Source: JANWWM01 sp046292465 (GTDB taxonomy: Bacteria; Bacteroidota; Chlorobiia; Chlorobiales; Thermochlorobacteraceae). Taken from it: a stretch of DNA of 64,000 nucleotides. The position numbers and the translations under genes were made by a program. The number at the start of each line of letters is the position of its first letter. The first letter of the stretch is position 1. The stretch lies in NCBI GenBank assembly GCA_046292465.1, contig JBKBRB010000003.1:62001-126000 (forward strand), given 5' to 3'. Positions 35,536 through 44,192 of the stretch are shown here, one piece after another. Under the pieces are notes generated by a model. That model was not told where the DNA came from. It did no database searches and saw nothing but the letters and a program-made list of their open reading frames with translations.

Positions 35536-35590
35536 CGAGCGGTATTGGTTGAAGTTAGAGAAAGGCAAAGTTCGCATAAAAGGCTCGAAT

Positions 35591-35616
35591 AAAAAAGCCG
35601 CCCAAAATAGGCGGCT
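35591..35616 (-). terminator. Terminator of the barrel gene at 35640
   Basis: Minus strand AGCCGCC / GGCGGCT stem with an A/T loop and T6, 24 bases past the stop. Confidence 0.88.
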
Positions 35617-35639
35617 GAAAGATGCTTGCTATGTCAAGG

Positions 35640-36278
35640 TTAGAAACTCAAGCCTGCGCCTAAGTTTGCCAGCACCACATTTTGGCTATTGCCGAGCATG
35701 CGATACTTCACTTCTACGTCAAAAATGATAGGAAGGACGGGCAACTTAATGCCGGTACCAATCCCAATGCCAAGCCCACTTCCTGAAACGCTGGACTCAC
35801 CACCGGGAATTGTGATGTTTTGAATCGTTACAGCATCACGCTTTTGTGTAACGGAGTTCAGCGTGTAGTCGAGGCTCACGTAGGGGTCGATAATCGGCAA
35901 GAAGCCAATCGGAATAACTTCAACACCAATCCCATACATGAGTGCCGTGATGTTCGTTTCAGGAAAAGTTACACCCGCAGGAAGATTTGGAAAATTGTTG
36001 ACTTGCGACTTACCTGTGGCGTAGTTGAAGTGTCCGACCGCATTCACGCCGAAAAGCGGAATGGGCAATTTGTATTTGTATTTCACGCCAAAGTTGAAGC
36101 CTGCACTAACTTCAGCGGCGGCTTGGGCTTGCTGTTGTTGATTGCCGCCACCAGACGTTGCGGCTTGTGTCAGTGCGTCGCCACCGAAAGCGGAAATGCC
36201 GCCCGTAACATAAAGTTGGGCATTGGAAATTGCAGGCACAAAGAGCAGTGCGACGAGAAAAGCAAAAAGTTTTTTCAT
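35640..36278 (-). CDS. Outer-membrane beta-barrel protein
   Basis: 212 residues. Signal peptide MKKLFAFLVALLFVPAISNA. A Gln/Gly-rich spacer (GGGNQQQQAQAAA) precedes strand-like segments (VSAGFNFGVKYKYKLPIP, SGLGIGIGTGIKLP) and a terminal LANLGAGLSF. Family not assigned. The 326-base space upstream of it (36279-36604) holds no gene apart from the tricorn terminator. Confidence 0.72.
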   Translation of the reverse strand: MKKLFAFLVALLFVPAISNAQLYVTGGISAFGGDALTQAATSGGGNQQQQAQAAAEVSAGFNFGVKYKYKLPIPLFGVNAVGHFNYATGKSQVNNFPNLPAGVTFPETNITALMYGIGVEVIPIGFLPIIDPYVSLDYTLNSVTQKRDAVTIQNITIPGGESSVSGSGLGIGIGTGIKLPVLPIIFDVEVKYRMLGNSQNVVLANLGAGLSF

Positions 36279-36513
36279 AGATAGTGTTGGTTAAGTTAAG
36301 TGGATAGCCGTGCAAACGGCGTGTTAAGTTAAAAAAAGTAAAACTCAAACGATAACGAACTTGTCCAAAGTCGTGCCAAAAAAAGGAACGGAAAATGGCG
36401 GAAAAATTAGGTAAAGCAAAGTTGTTTGTTGCTTATGGACAACAGAATTTTTGTTGAAGTGTCGCAAAAATGCAACATAAGGGTGCGAAAGCAGATGCCT
36501 ATGTGTAAAGTTG

Positions 36514-36582
36514 AAAAAAGGATTGAACGGATTCAGCCGATTCCCACGGCGTATTTGCAAATGGAAAGCGGTTGAATCCGTT
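36514..36582 (-). terminator. Candidate terminator of the tricorn gene
   Basis: AACGGATTCAACCG and CGGCTGAATCCGTT (minus strand) form a 14-base stem with one wobble and a long loop, followed by CAATCC then T6. The stretch 36279-36604 otherwise shows nothing. Confidence 0.55.
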
Positions 36583-36604
36583 GAGTTTGTGTTCTTTATT
36601 CTGC

Positions 36605-39600
36605 TCATTTTGAAAGCGCAAGGTTTGGACGCTGTTTGAAGTCGGGCAACTTAGGCGGATTATCTTGAATTGCTTTCAAAACGAGTTCGAGCGATTTCTC
36701 GAGTTGCGTATCGATACCGTCGCGGTAATGATGCGGCGCGATGTCGACGAAGATGTCGGGGTCGGTGCCGTAGTTCTCGACGCCCCACTCCACATCGAAG
36801 AACCAGAAGGAAAATTCGGGTTGTGTGGTGTAGGTGCCGTCGGCGAGCGGGTGGCGCGGGTAAATGCCAATGACGCCGCCCCAAGTGCGTTTGCCGACGA
36901 GCGTGCCGAGTTTCATCATTTTGAAGGCGTGTGAGAAAATATCGCCGTCTGAACCAGCAAATTCGTTGGTAAGTGCGACAACATTGCCAAAGGTCGCATA
37001 TGCGGGATAGGGTTCAGGCTGTTCGTTCCAGCGCGAAATATCGTAGCCGAGCCGCTTGCGGTTGAGTTTCTCGAGCAATATCTGCGAGACGTGCCCGCCA
37101 CCATTGAAGCGCACATCGACAATAAGCCCTTCGTAGCCGTATTCGGCAAGGTAGGCACGGAAAAATTCGGAGTAGCCCCATGGACCCATGTTCGGCACAT
37201 GAACATAGCCGACCTTTCCGCCCGATTTTTCATGCACCCATTTCGTGTTGCGATTAACCCAATCACGATAGCGGAGCAACTCTTCGCTTGCAAGCGTTTT
37301 GACAACCACAGAGCGGCGGTTGGTGGCGTCTTTATCGGCAACGGTGAGCGTGATAGGCGAGGAGGATTGATGCACGAGCAGTTCGCCCAGCGGCACATGT
37401 TCGCTCACAGGTGTGCCATTAACGCCCAAAATTAAATCGCCGACGTGAAGGTTTGCACCCGGCGTTTTGAGTGGAGAGCCGTTTTTCTCGTCCCAATGGT
37501 CGCCGTCAGGAATATGTGTAATGCGATAAGCATTGACGCTCGCATCAAAGGTTACATCAGCACCCAGAAAGCCTAAGGAATACTTTGGTTCAGGGCGATA
37601 GTCGCCGCCCATTTCGTAAGCGTGCGATGTGCCTAATTCGCCTTGCATTTCCCACATTAAATCCGAAAACTCGGCACGTGAAGCGACGCGCGCCAAAAGC
37701 GGAAGGTAACGGTGATAAACGCCATTCCAGTCGACATTCGACATATCTTCGGTCCAAAATTGGTCGCGCTGCAATCGCCATGCTTCTCGATACATCTGTG
37801 TCCATTCGTAAAGCGGCACAATCGAGAGCTTGACGCGAGAAAAGTCTAAAAGTTTTGTTTCCTTGGACTTGGTAGAAAGCGCATGCGTTTGAACGTAATT
37901 CAACTTGCCTTTCTGACTAAACACAAGCGTTTTGCCGTTGGGCGAGAGTGCAAACGACTCAACATTTTCAAACAAGACTTCATGCTTTTTCTCGTCAAAC
38001 GAAAACTGCTCGAGCGTGCCGCCGCTGTCGGCTTCCAAAAGCGAGCCTTTTACAGGGGCGTTCAAGAAATACGCCTTGCCTTTTGATGCACCGATTGCCA
38101 CATAACGACCTTCTGAAATCGGAAACTCCACGACGCGCTCTGTGATGCCGTCAAAGTCGATGCTCACAACAATGTTAGTTGTTCCGTTTTCGCTGTGGTT
38201 GCCGTTTTTCTCGGAAGTGTGTTCAGAAAGTGATTTGAACGAGAGTTTCGGCTCGACAAGAAACGGCGAAGCAAGGTCTTTTTGAAGCGTGATGAGATAC
38301 GGTTTCGTGGCACGTGGAAAGTTCAAATCGAAATGCACATCGTCATAAACCGGATTAAAGACGCGCTTTGAAAGAAAGTAAAGATACTTGCCTTCGGGGT
38401 CGAAGCAGGGTTGTTCGTCAATTAAGACAGGTGTGGTAACGCGGTGCGATTCGTTTTTGTCAACATCATAGATTTCAATCGCGCTTTTTTCAGGCGAGAA
38501 GGCAAAGCCATAAGCGATGAACTTTCCGTCAGGCGACCACGAAAAGCCGCCAATGCGCTGAAATTTGCTTTTCGCAATGAGGCGCATTTCGCCCGTGTCG
38601 ATGTTGATGAACAAAAGTTCTTGGCGGTGATTGGAAAGGCAGATGTGATTGGCTTTTGGCGACGCGGTCATCATCACAGCGCGACCGATGTCGAGGTCTT
38701 CAAAGCGTTTGATGAAGGTGTTGAGGTTTCCGTCTTCGGCAGTATAGCACTCGAGGCGTTCTTCGCCTGAAGCGTCAGAAATGACGGCAAGCGTTTTGCC
38801 ATCGTGCAAAAATTGAGCAAGGCGATAGCGCGCAACATCGTCTTTGCCGAATTCCGTTACCGCGCCTTCGGCAAGGTGCATGCCGAACGCGTGTCCGCGT
38901 GTGGTAATTGCAATATGTTCAGAATCGGGGTGAAGGAAGTAGGTTTCAAGGTGCTTTTGCGCGTCGACGAACTTGCGATTGCGTTGCGTGAACGGACTGC
39001 GGTATTGGACGTCAATTTTATGAGTGGTGTTTTGCTCGGCATCGAAGATGAACAAGTCTGCGCCGGCGTGATAGACAATGCGATTGCTTCCAGCACTGTC
39101 TTTTTGCGGATAGCGAACGTAATAATCGGTGTGGAAGGTATGCTGTTGAAGGTCGGTGGCGTCGAGCGAAGCCGAGTAGAGATTGCCAATGCCATCGTGG
39201 TCGCTGACGAAGCAAATGCGTGCGCCGTTGGGCGTATCGAGCCAAATAGGCGTTACGAAATTGCTGATGAAGCCGAGTTTTGCGCTGAAATTTTCGAAAA
39301 AGCCCGAGCCATCTTTATCAATCCAGATTTCGCCTGCTGTGCCGCCTTTGTAGCGTTTCCATCGTGCGGCATCGACGCTATTTCTGCCAAGCACCAAGCC
39401 GCCACTTTTGCCGAAAGAAATCGCGACGCCATGCCCGAGATGCATCGATTCAGGCTCGCCGCCGTTGGGCGAAATTTTCATAACGCACTGAAATTTGCGA
39501 AAGGCTTGTTTAGCGTTGGTGGTGAAGAGAATTTGTCCTTGATGCCAACCTAGCACGCGCGTGAGCGTTGCGCCAAGAAAGGTTAAGCGTTTCGGATTGC

Positions 39601-39847
39601 CGCCATCGGCTTCCATCACATAAACTTCGGGGTGTCCTTCGTCTTTGCTCGTGAAAGCAATCCATTTGCCATCAGGCGAAATGGAAGGCGACGAGCACTC
39701 CGAGAGCGACGCCGTAAGACGATTCGAAATGCCGCCATTAGCACTAACTTCCCAAAGGTCGTCTTCGGAAACAAACACAACTTTTTCTTGGTGAAGAGAA
39801 GGCTGGCGATAGTAGCCTTGTTTAACGGAATGTGGAGTGGTTAGCAT
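36605..39847 (-). CDS. Tricorn protease homologue
   Basis: 1080 residues. N-terminal beta-propellers with repeated SPDGKWIAFTS-type blades (about 1-650), then a PDZ-like domain and a C-terminal S41-type catalytic core. The full tetrad is visible: Ser741-His742 (GTSHAYE), Ser966 (FAGSDGD) and Glu1024 (GVENYGTD), nearly matching the numbers in Thermoplasma tricorn (745, 746, 965, 1023). It is a cytosolic peptide-processing giant protease; no signal peptide is present. Own gene, no operon partners. Confidence 0.95.
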   Translation of the reverse strand: MLTTPHSVKQGYYRQPSLHQEKVVFVSEDDLWEVSANGGISNRLTASLSECSSPSISPDGKWIAFTSKDEGHPEVYVMEADGGNPKRLTFLGATLTRVLGWHQGQILFTTNAKQAFRKFQCVMKISPNGGEPESMHLGHGVAISFGKSGGLVLGRNSVDAARWKRYKGGTAGEIWIDKDGSGFFENFSAKLGFISNFVTPIWLDTPNGARICFVSDHDGIGNLYSASLDATDLQQHTFHTDYYVRYPQKDSAGSNRIVYHAGADLFIFDAEQNTTHKIDVQYRSPFTQRNRKFVDAQKHLETYFLHPDSEHIAITTRGHAFGMHLAEGAVTEFGKDDVARYRLAQFLHDGKTLAVISDASGEERLECYTAEDGNLNTFIKRFEDLDIGRAVMMTASPKANHICLSNHRQELLFINIDTGEMRLIAKSKFQRIGGFSWSPDGKFIAYGFAFSPEKSAIEIYDVDKNESHRVTTPVLIDEQPCFDPEGKYLYFLSKRVFNPVYDDVHFDLNFPRATKPYLITLQKDLASPFLVEPKLSFKSLSEHTSEKNGNHSENGTTNIVVSIDFDGITERVVEFPISEGRYVAIGASKGKAYFLNAPVKGSLLEADSGGTLEQFSFDEKKHEVLFENVESFALSPNGKTLVFSQKGKLNYVQTHALSTKSKETKLLDFSRVKLSIVPLYEWTQMYREAWRLQRDQFWTEDMSNVDWNGVYHRYLPLLARVASRAEFSDLMWEMQGELGTSHAYEMGGDYRPEPKYSLGFLGADVTFDASVNAYRITHIPDGDHWDEKNGSPLKTPGANLHVGDLILGVNGTPVSEHVPLGELLVHQSSSPITLTVADKDATNRRSVVVKTLASEELLRYRDWVNRNTKWVHEKSGGKVGYVHVPNMGPWGYSEFFRAYLAEYGYEGLIVDVRFNGGGHVSQILLEKLNRKRLGYDISRWNEQPEPYPAYATFGNVVALTNEFAGSDGDIFSHAFKMMKLGTLVGKRTWGGVIGIYPRHPLADGTYTTQPEFSFWFFDVEWGVENYGTDPDIFVDIAPHHYRDGIDTQLEKSLELVLKAIQDNPPKLPDFKQRPNLALSK

Positions 39848-39953
39848 AAAGATTCAGAAGTTACGATGTCAAATTGTCGGTGTAATGAACTATAAGAAAA
39901 AGCACATGAGCAAGACAAAAAATACCCTTACCGTTGCCTCGTCGGTGAAACAG

Positions 39954-39977
39954 AAAAGGTCGCTTACAAGGCGACCT
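39954..39977 (-). terminator. Weak terminator overlapping the hydroxylase stop codon
   Basis: AGGTCGC (coding 3' end) pairs with GCGACCT just past the stop; the TAA lies in the seven-base loop, and TTTTC follows. The left arm is coding sequence. Confidence 0.5.
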
Positions 39978-40836
39978 CTTTTAAGGTTCGAGAAGACTTT
40001 ATTTTGGGAGCAGACGGCGGTGCGTTGCGCTTGAATGGACGAAATGCCGCGATATGTTGAAGCACATAACTTTTCGTCTCGTCCCACAGCCGTTGAAGAA
40101 AAGGCAGGTCTGGGGAACTGAGCGGATAAGAGTCGTCCGTTAAGCCATATACTTTCGGCTTTTCACCTTTCGGCAAGTATGCCGTGCCAAAGAGCCAATC
40201 CCAGATAGCCAGTTTCGTGGCATAATTCACGCTATTGCCTTTGCCTTTGGCATGGTGCCATCGGTGCATTTCAGGACCGTTAATCACATACTGCAACGCG
40301 CCTGATTTGACGTTGATGTTGGAGTGGATATACATTCCCCAAACGGCGTCAATCATGCCTTTGATTACGACGACTTCGGGCGCGGCTCCAAGCAGAATAA
40401 TCGGTGCAAATTCAATCGTTTGATTGATGAGAATTTCGAGCGAGTGCGAGCGCGAGCCTGAAATCCAGTCCATTTCGCGTGGCGAGTGATGCGCTTCGTG
40501 AAGGCGATATAGCCACTTGTTGCGATGTTGCCATCGGTGAAAGAGATAGATGTAAAGGTCGTGTGTAATCACAAAGAAAACGACTTGTGCCCAAACGGGA
40601 ATATCCGCCATGAGGCGCAAGCGCGAGAGACCAGAAAGGTTATCCAACCAATAAATGAACCCAAAAATCGCCCACGCCAGCACATAACTTTGCAGAAGCG
40701 TGTAGAGAAGCAAATCGCTGAAAAAGCCTTCGTGAAAGAGCCGTTGACCTTTGGTGTAAGGAAACAAGCGTTCAAGCAGAATGAACAAGAGCGCAGAGCC
40801 GACAATAACAACAGGTGAAAGGATTTCTAACGGCAT
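39964..40836 (-). CDS. Sterol-desaturase/fatty-acid-hydroxylase superfamily membrane enzyme
   Basis: 290 residues with four or so membrane helices. Diiron His boxes HDLYIYLFHRWQH, HEAHH and HRWHH are complete. Such enzymes use O2 to hydroxylate or desaturate lipids, carotenoids or sterols. The product is unknown. It starts 16 bases after neuB stop, so may belong to a neuB-kdsC transcript, which would fit a hydroxylated surface glycolipid, but this is inference. Confidence 0.85.
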   Translation of the reverse strand: MPLEILSPVVIVGSALLFILLERLFPYTKGQRLFHEGFFSDLLLYTLLQSYVLAWAIFGFIYWLDNLSGLSRLRLMADIPVWAQVVFFVITHDLYIYLFHRWQHRNKWLYRLHEAHHSPREMDWISGSRSHSLEILINQTIEFAPIILLGAAPEVVVIKGMIDAVWGMYIHSNINVKSGALQYVINGPEMHRWHHAKGKGNSVNYATKLAIWDWLFGTAYLPKGEKPKVYGLTDDSYPLSSPDLPFLQRLWDETKSYVLQHIAAFRPFKRNAPPSAPKIKSSRTLKEVAL

Positions 40837-40852
40837 ACTCCATTAAACAATT

Positions 40853-41743
40853 TTAAGATGCAGAAACGGTTGATTGAACACGGCGAAGTTTTTTGCGTGG
40901 TCCGATTTCTGAATCATAAACGCGCTTAACGCCATCGCCTAAGGCTTTTTCAATATCGCGTATGTTTCTGACTAAGCGTTCTAATCCACCGATTTCAACC
41001 GAGGCGGCTTGGTCAGTGCCCCACATAGCACGGTCGAGCGTGATATGGCGTTCGACAAAGGTGGCACCCAATGCCACAGCCGCCCATGTGGTTGCAAGCC
41101 CCGTTTCGTGTCCTGAATAGCCAATCGGGCACATTGGGTATTTGGCTTTCAGCGTGTGAATCATTTTGAGGTTCAATTCTTCGGGCGGGCAAGGATAGGT
41201 CGAGGTCGCGTGCGCAATGAGAAGATTATCGGTGCCAATCGCTTCAACAGCGGTCTCGATTTCTTCCATCGTCGACATGCCAGTGGAAATAATGAGCGGG
41301 CGACCAGTAGATTTCTTCTTTTTCAGCAACTCAATATCGGTTAGCGAGGCAGAAGCGGCTTTGTAGCAGGGCGGATTAAATTGCTCCATGAAATCAACTG
41401 ACGGCTCGTCCCAACACGAAGCGAACCACAAAATGCCTTTGGCTTTGCAATAGCGGTCGATTTCGGCATAATCTTCTTTGGTAAATTCAACTTTGTAGCG
41501 GTATTCGAGGTAGGTCATTTTGCCCCAAGGCGTTTCGCGCTCGATGTTCCATTGGTCTTTGGGGACGCAGATTTCAGGGGTGCGTTTTTGGAATTTGACT
41601 GCGTCGCAACCTGCGTGGACGGCACCGTCAATCATTTTTTTGGCAATTTCAAGTGAGCCATTGTGGTTGATGCCAATTTCGGCAATGATGAAAACGGGCT
41701 GACCGTCTCCAACGAGTTTGTTTCCAATTTTAACTTGAGCCAT
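40853..41743 (-). CDS. NeuB-type sialic/nonulosonic acid synthase lacking the SAF domain
   Basis: 296 residues of the NeuB TIM barrel, condensing a hexosamine or mannose (phosphate) with phosphoenolpyruvate. AEIGINHNGSLEIAKKMIDG, FQKRTPEICVP, SHE-type GYSGHETGLATTWAAV, and ERHITLDRAMWGTDQAAS are all there. Typical NeuB proteins of about 345 residues continue from GPRKKLRR into an antifreeze-like (SAF) domain; here the protein stops eight residues after that point. The adjacent KdsC-like phosphatase suggests a 9-phosphate product (KDN/Neu5Ac-9-P type) is dephosphorylated. Confidence 0.85.
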   Translation of the reverse strand: MAQVKIGNKLVGDGQPVFIIAEIGINHNGSLEIAKKMIDGAVHAGCDAVKFQKRTPEICVPKDQWNIERETPWGKMTYLEYRYKVEFTKEDYAEIDRYCKAKGILWFASCWDEPSVDFMEQFNPPCYKAASASLTDIELLKKKKSTGRPLIISTGMSTMEEIETAVEAIGTDNLLIAHATSTYPCPPEELNLKMIHTLKAKYPMCPIGYSGHETGLATTWAAVALGATFVERHITLDRAMWGTDQAASVEIGGLERLVRNIRDIEKALGDGVKRVYDSEIGPRKKLRRVQSTVSAS

Positions 41744-41804
41744 TGTCTGTAGGTTTCTGTTTTGAAAAATCTGTCGGTTAAACGAGAAGTGCGCACTGAA
41801 AGTT

Positions 41805-42356
41805 TTAAGTCGCGCGGTGTGCTAAAATCCATTCGGCAAAATCGCGAAATGCGCCATAGCCGCCATTGGCTTTGGCTTTGTAATGCACGATTTTTTGCAC
41901 TACGGGCATCGCGTCGTTTGGGCAAGCCGTTAAGCCTGCTTTTTTGATTTCAGCGATAATTTCAAGGTCATTGACATCGTCGCCGATATAGCCTAATTGT
42001 GCCGTCGTCAAGCCGGTTTCGTGCAGAATCTCGTCTAACTTGGCGCGTTTATTTTTAACACCAAGATAAAGATACGGTAATTTTAACTTTTCCGAACGCT
42101 TTTGAACGCTCATGGAAGTTTCGCCCGTAATGATAGCGGTTTCAATGCCCGCATCGCGCAAGCGTTCAACCCCCATGCCATCACGAATGGAAAATCGTTT
42201 GAAGGCTTCGCCGTTATCGGAATAATAAACGCCTGTATCGGTCAGCACGCCGTCGTTATCGGTGAGAACAAGCTTGAGCGCACGCGCGCGTTTTTGAATC
42301 TCTTTTTTTGAAAGTGGTTTTGGCACTTGTGTTGGCTTATTTGGTAAAGGCTTCAA
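41805..42356 (-). CDS. HAD phosphatase of the KdsC family
   Basis: 183 residues, HAD subclass III-A (no cap). DND at residues 33-35 (LVLTDNDGVLTDTGVYYS) is the nucleophile motif; IITGETS and YIGDDVNDLE complete the HAD set. Known members release phosphate from KDO-8-P or N-acylneuraminate-9-P. With neuB rather than kdsA next door, a nonulosonate-phosphate substrate is the better guess. N-terminus overlaps the preceding lipoprotein gene by 20 bases. Confidence 0.85.
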   Translation of the reverse strand: MKPLPNKPTQVPKPLSKKEIQKRARALKLVLTDNDGVLTDTGVYYSDNGEAFKRFSIRDGMGVERLRDAGIETAIITGETSMSVQKRSEKLKLPYLYLGVKNKRAKLDEILHETGLTTAQLGYIGDDVNDLEIIAEIKKAGLTACPNDAMPVVQKIVHYKAKANGGYGAFRDFAEWILAHRAT

Positions 42357-42798
42357 TTTCTTGCTTGCGTTTGTCAGTAGGGAAATTCATCGGATAAAGT
42401 GTGTTTTTATCGATGAGTTCCCAAAAAAATTTCCCTGAAAAAAAGCCAATCGTGCCACCAACGACAAACGGAACAATAACATAAAGGTCGGGTTGTTTGC
42501 TTGAAGAGCTCCACGCGGCAAGTGCGCCGAAAACCGTTCCAACAAGCACACCGAAATAAGCCCCGACGCTTCCGAAAGCGAGCGTGCCGCCAAGACGCGG
42601 AAGTCGATTGATTTGAACAAGAGAATCGATCTTGAATGCAAGTTGTTTTGAATCGTTGCGGCAAAGAACGCTGTCGCCGCTAAGCGTAAGTCGCTCGCAT
42701 TCATATTCGGTGCCGCTGTTCTGCGTCAGCAATGTATAACGGTGAGCACAGCCGAACTGTAAGCAACAAAGGAGAACGATGTAGTGTAACGGTTTCAT
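42337..42798 (-). CDS. Small lipoprotein with glycine-zipper helices
   Basis: 153 residues. Lipobox LLCCLQFGC near residue 17, then a beta-rich region and hydrophobic Gly-rich helices (GTLAFGSVGAYFGVLVGTVFG, VPFVVGGTIGFFSG), a glycine-zipper pattern seen in outer-membrane-associated proteins. Gene overlaps kdsC, so the lipoprotein and the nonulosonate pair are translationally linked. Confidence 0.7.
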   Translation of the reverse strand: MKPLHYIVLLCCLQFGCAHRYTLLTQNSGTEYECERLTLSGDSVLCRNDSKQLAFKIDSLVQINRLPRLGGTLAFGSVGAYFGVLVGTVFGALAAWSSSSKQPDLYVIVPFVVGGTIGFFSGKFFWELIDKNTLYPMNFPTDKRKQEIEAFTK

Positions 42799-42815
42799 AG
42801 AAGTGATGGTCTTGT

Positions 42816-44192
42816 TTAATCCGCTAGCAACCCGCGTTCATCGACTTTGAGCAAGAGTGGCTTATCGTTGCTCCTGCCCGTGATGATGTAGCCGCCGTCA
42901 ACCGTTTGTTGAATGGATAAGCCTTCATCATCGAGCGATGTGCCTTGTGTGATTTCCCAAATTAAATTTCCCTGAACCGACATTTTCGCAATATACACAT
43001 CTCTGCCGCCCGGCGCAGGCGAGCGTATGCCGTCAACAGTAATTTTTTCACTGCTGGCTCCAACGAGGACGAAATACCCATCGCGCGATAAAATCACTTG
43101 GGAAAGCGAGCGCGACGCCACATTGGGAAGGGTAAGACGCTGTAAAACGTTGGTGAGTGATGAATTCAAAAAAAGAATAAACAAGGTCGAGTTCGTCTGT
43201 CCAAACACGGCAAAAGTTCCGTCAGGCATCGGTAAAATTGTGAAGGCTTCGTCGGCAGTGTTGAGTTTGCCGTTGAAAGAAACCGATTGGTCGATGACAT
43301 CGCCTGCGGGATATTGTGCGTCGTAAAGAAAGCTTTTTGTGGTATCGCCCGCCGAATTGAAAGTGAGCAGATAGAGGTCGCGTGCCACAAGGCGACGAAT
43401 GCCAGATTTGACAAAGTCGTAAATCGGCGTGTAATAGCCTGCTAAAATAACGCTCTCGCCAAAAGAAACGCCGCTGTTGAAGCCTATATCAGCACCCGCT
43501 GTGTTGGAAAGTGAGCCAAGCGAGCGAAGGCGTCGCTGAAAAAAGGGCTGACCATTCGCATCGATTTTAACCACAAAGCCATCGTTGATGAACAACGAGA
43601 ACCCCGACGAAAGCGTGCGGCGCGTTTGTCCATAAAGCCAAAGGTTGCCGTTCGGTTGTGAAACTGCGCCCGCAAAGCGCACACTGCGCGAACTGTCCGT
43701 AAAAACGCGCGACCAACGCATGTTTCCAAGCGAATCAATTCGAAGTGCGTAGCCACTGGTTTGATTGAAGCCTGAAAAAACAGAGCCGCTGGCAACGAAG
43801 TCGCTCGTGCCTGCAAGCGGCGCAATCGTGTTGAGCGTCTCGATTGAATCGGTATAAGTTTTTGCCCAACGCACGCCACCAAGCGCATTGGTGCGAATCA
43901 CAAACGCACTGCGAAACAGCGAGCCCGTGCGTTGCAACTCGCCAACGAACAAAAGGTCGCCGCTTGGCAAAGAAAGCGCGTTGCGCATCGCGCCGCCCGA
44001 AAGCGTAATGGCGGTATTATCGACGCGAATCGAGTCCAATCGCCGAATGAAAGTTGCTTGTGAAGCAAACTTGTTCGGCTCGCGTGGCGCGGCAGGATTT
44101 TTACAACTTGCGATAAACCATGCCGCACTCATCGCAAAGAGCGCGAAAAGAGAGGTGCGAAAAGCAGAAAACATGGGCATAACGGAAAGCAT
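42816..44192 (-). CDS. Propeller-like lipoprotein, paired with a TonB receptor
   Basis: 458 residues. Signal sequence with lipobox WFIASC (Cys about 30). Repeating units such as SGDLLFVGELQRTG, DGGYIITGRSNDKPLLLKVDE and DGYFVLVGASSEKI suggest a beta-propeller on the cell surface. The ATG shares one base with the TonB receptor stop (TAATG), so a receptor-associated surface ligand binder in the style of SusD/receptor pairs is plausible, though the fold differs. Confidence 0.72.
   Translation of the reverse strand: MLSVMPMFSAFRTSLFALFAMSAAWFIASCKNPAAPREPNKFASQATFIRRLDSIRVDNTAITLSGGAMRNALSLPSGDLLFVGELQRTGSLFRSAFVIRTNALGGVRWAKTYTDSIETLNTIAPLAGTSDFVASGSVFSGFNQTSGYALRIDSLGNMRWSRVFTDSSRSVRFAGAVSQPNGNLWLYGQTRRTLSSGFSLFINDGFVVKIDANGQPFFQRRLRSLGSLSNTAGADIGFNSGVSFGESVILAGYYTPIYDFVKSGIRRLVARDLYLLTFNSAGDTTKSFLYDAQYPAGDVIDQSVSFNGKLNTADEAFTILPMPDGTFAVFGQTNSTLFILFLNSSLTNVLQRLTLPNVASRSLSQVILSRDGYFVLVGASSEKITVDGIRSPAPGGRDVYIAKMSVQGNLIWEITQGTSLDDEGLSIQQTVDGGYIITGRSNDKPLLLKVDERGLLAD

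Noticed and set aside
36345..36608. 87-residue minus-strand frame before the barrel gene
   Set aside because: Overlaps the terminator and has low-complexity Phe/Pro/Asn content with no conserved motif.
38804..39553. 249-residue plus-strand frame inside the tricorn gene
   Set aside because: Antisense shadow of a strongly conserved protease frame.
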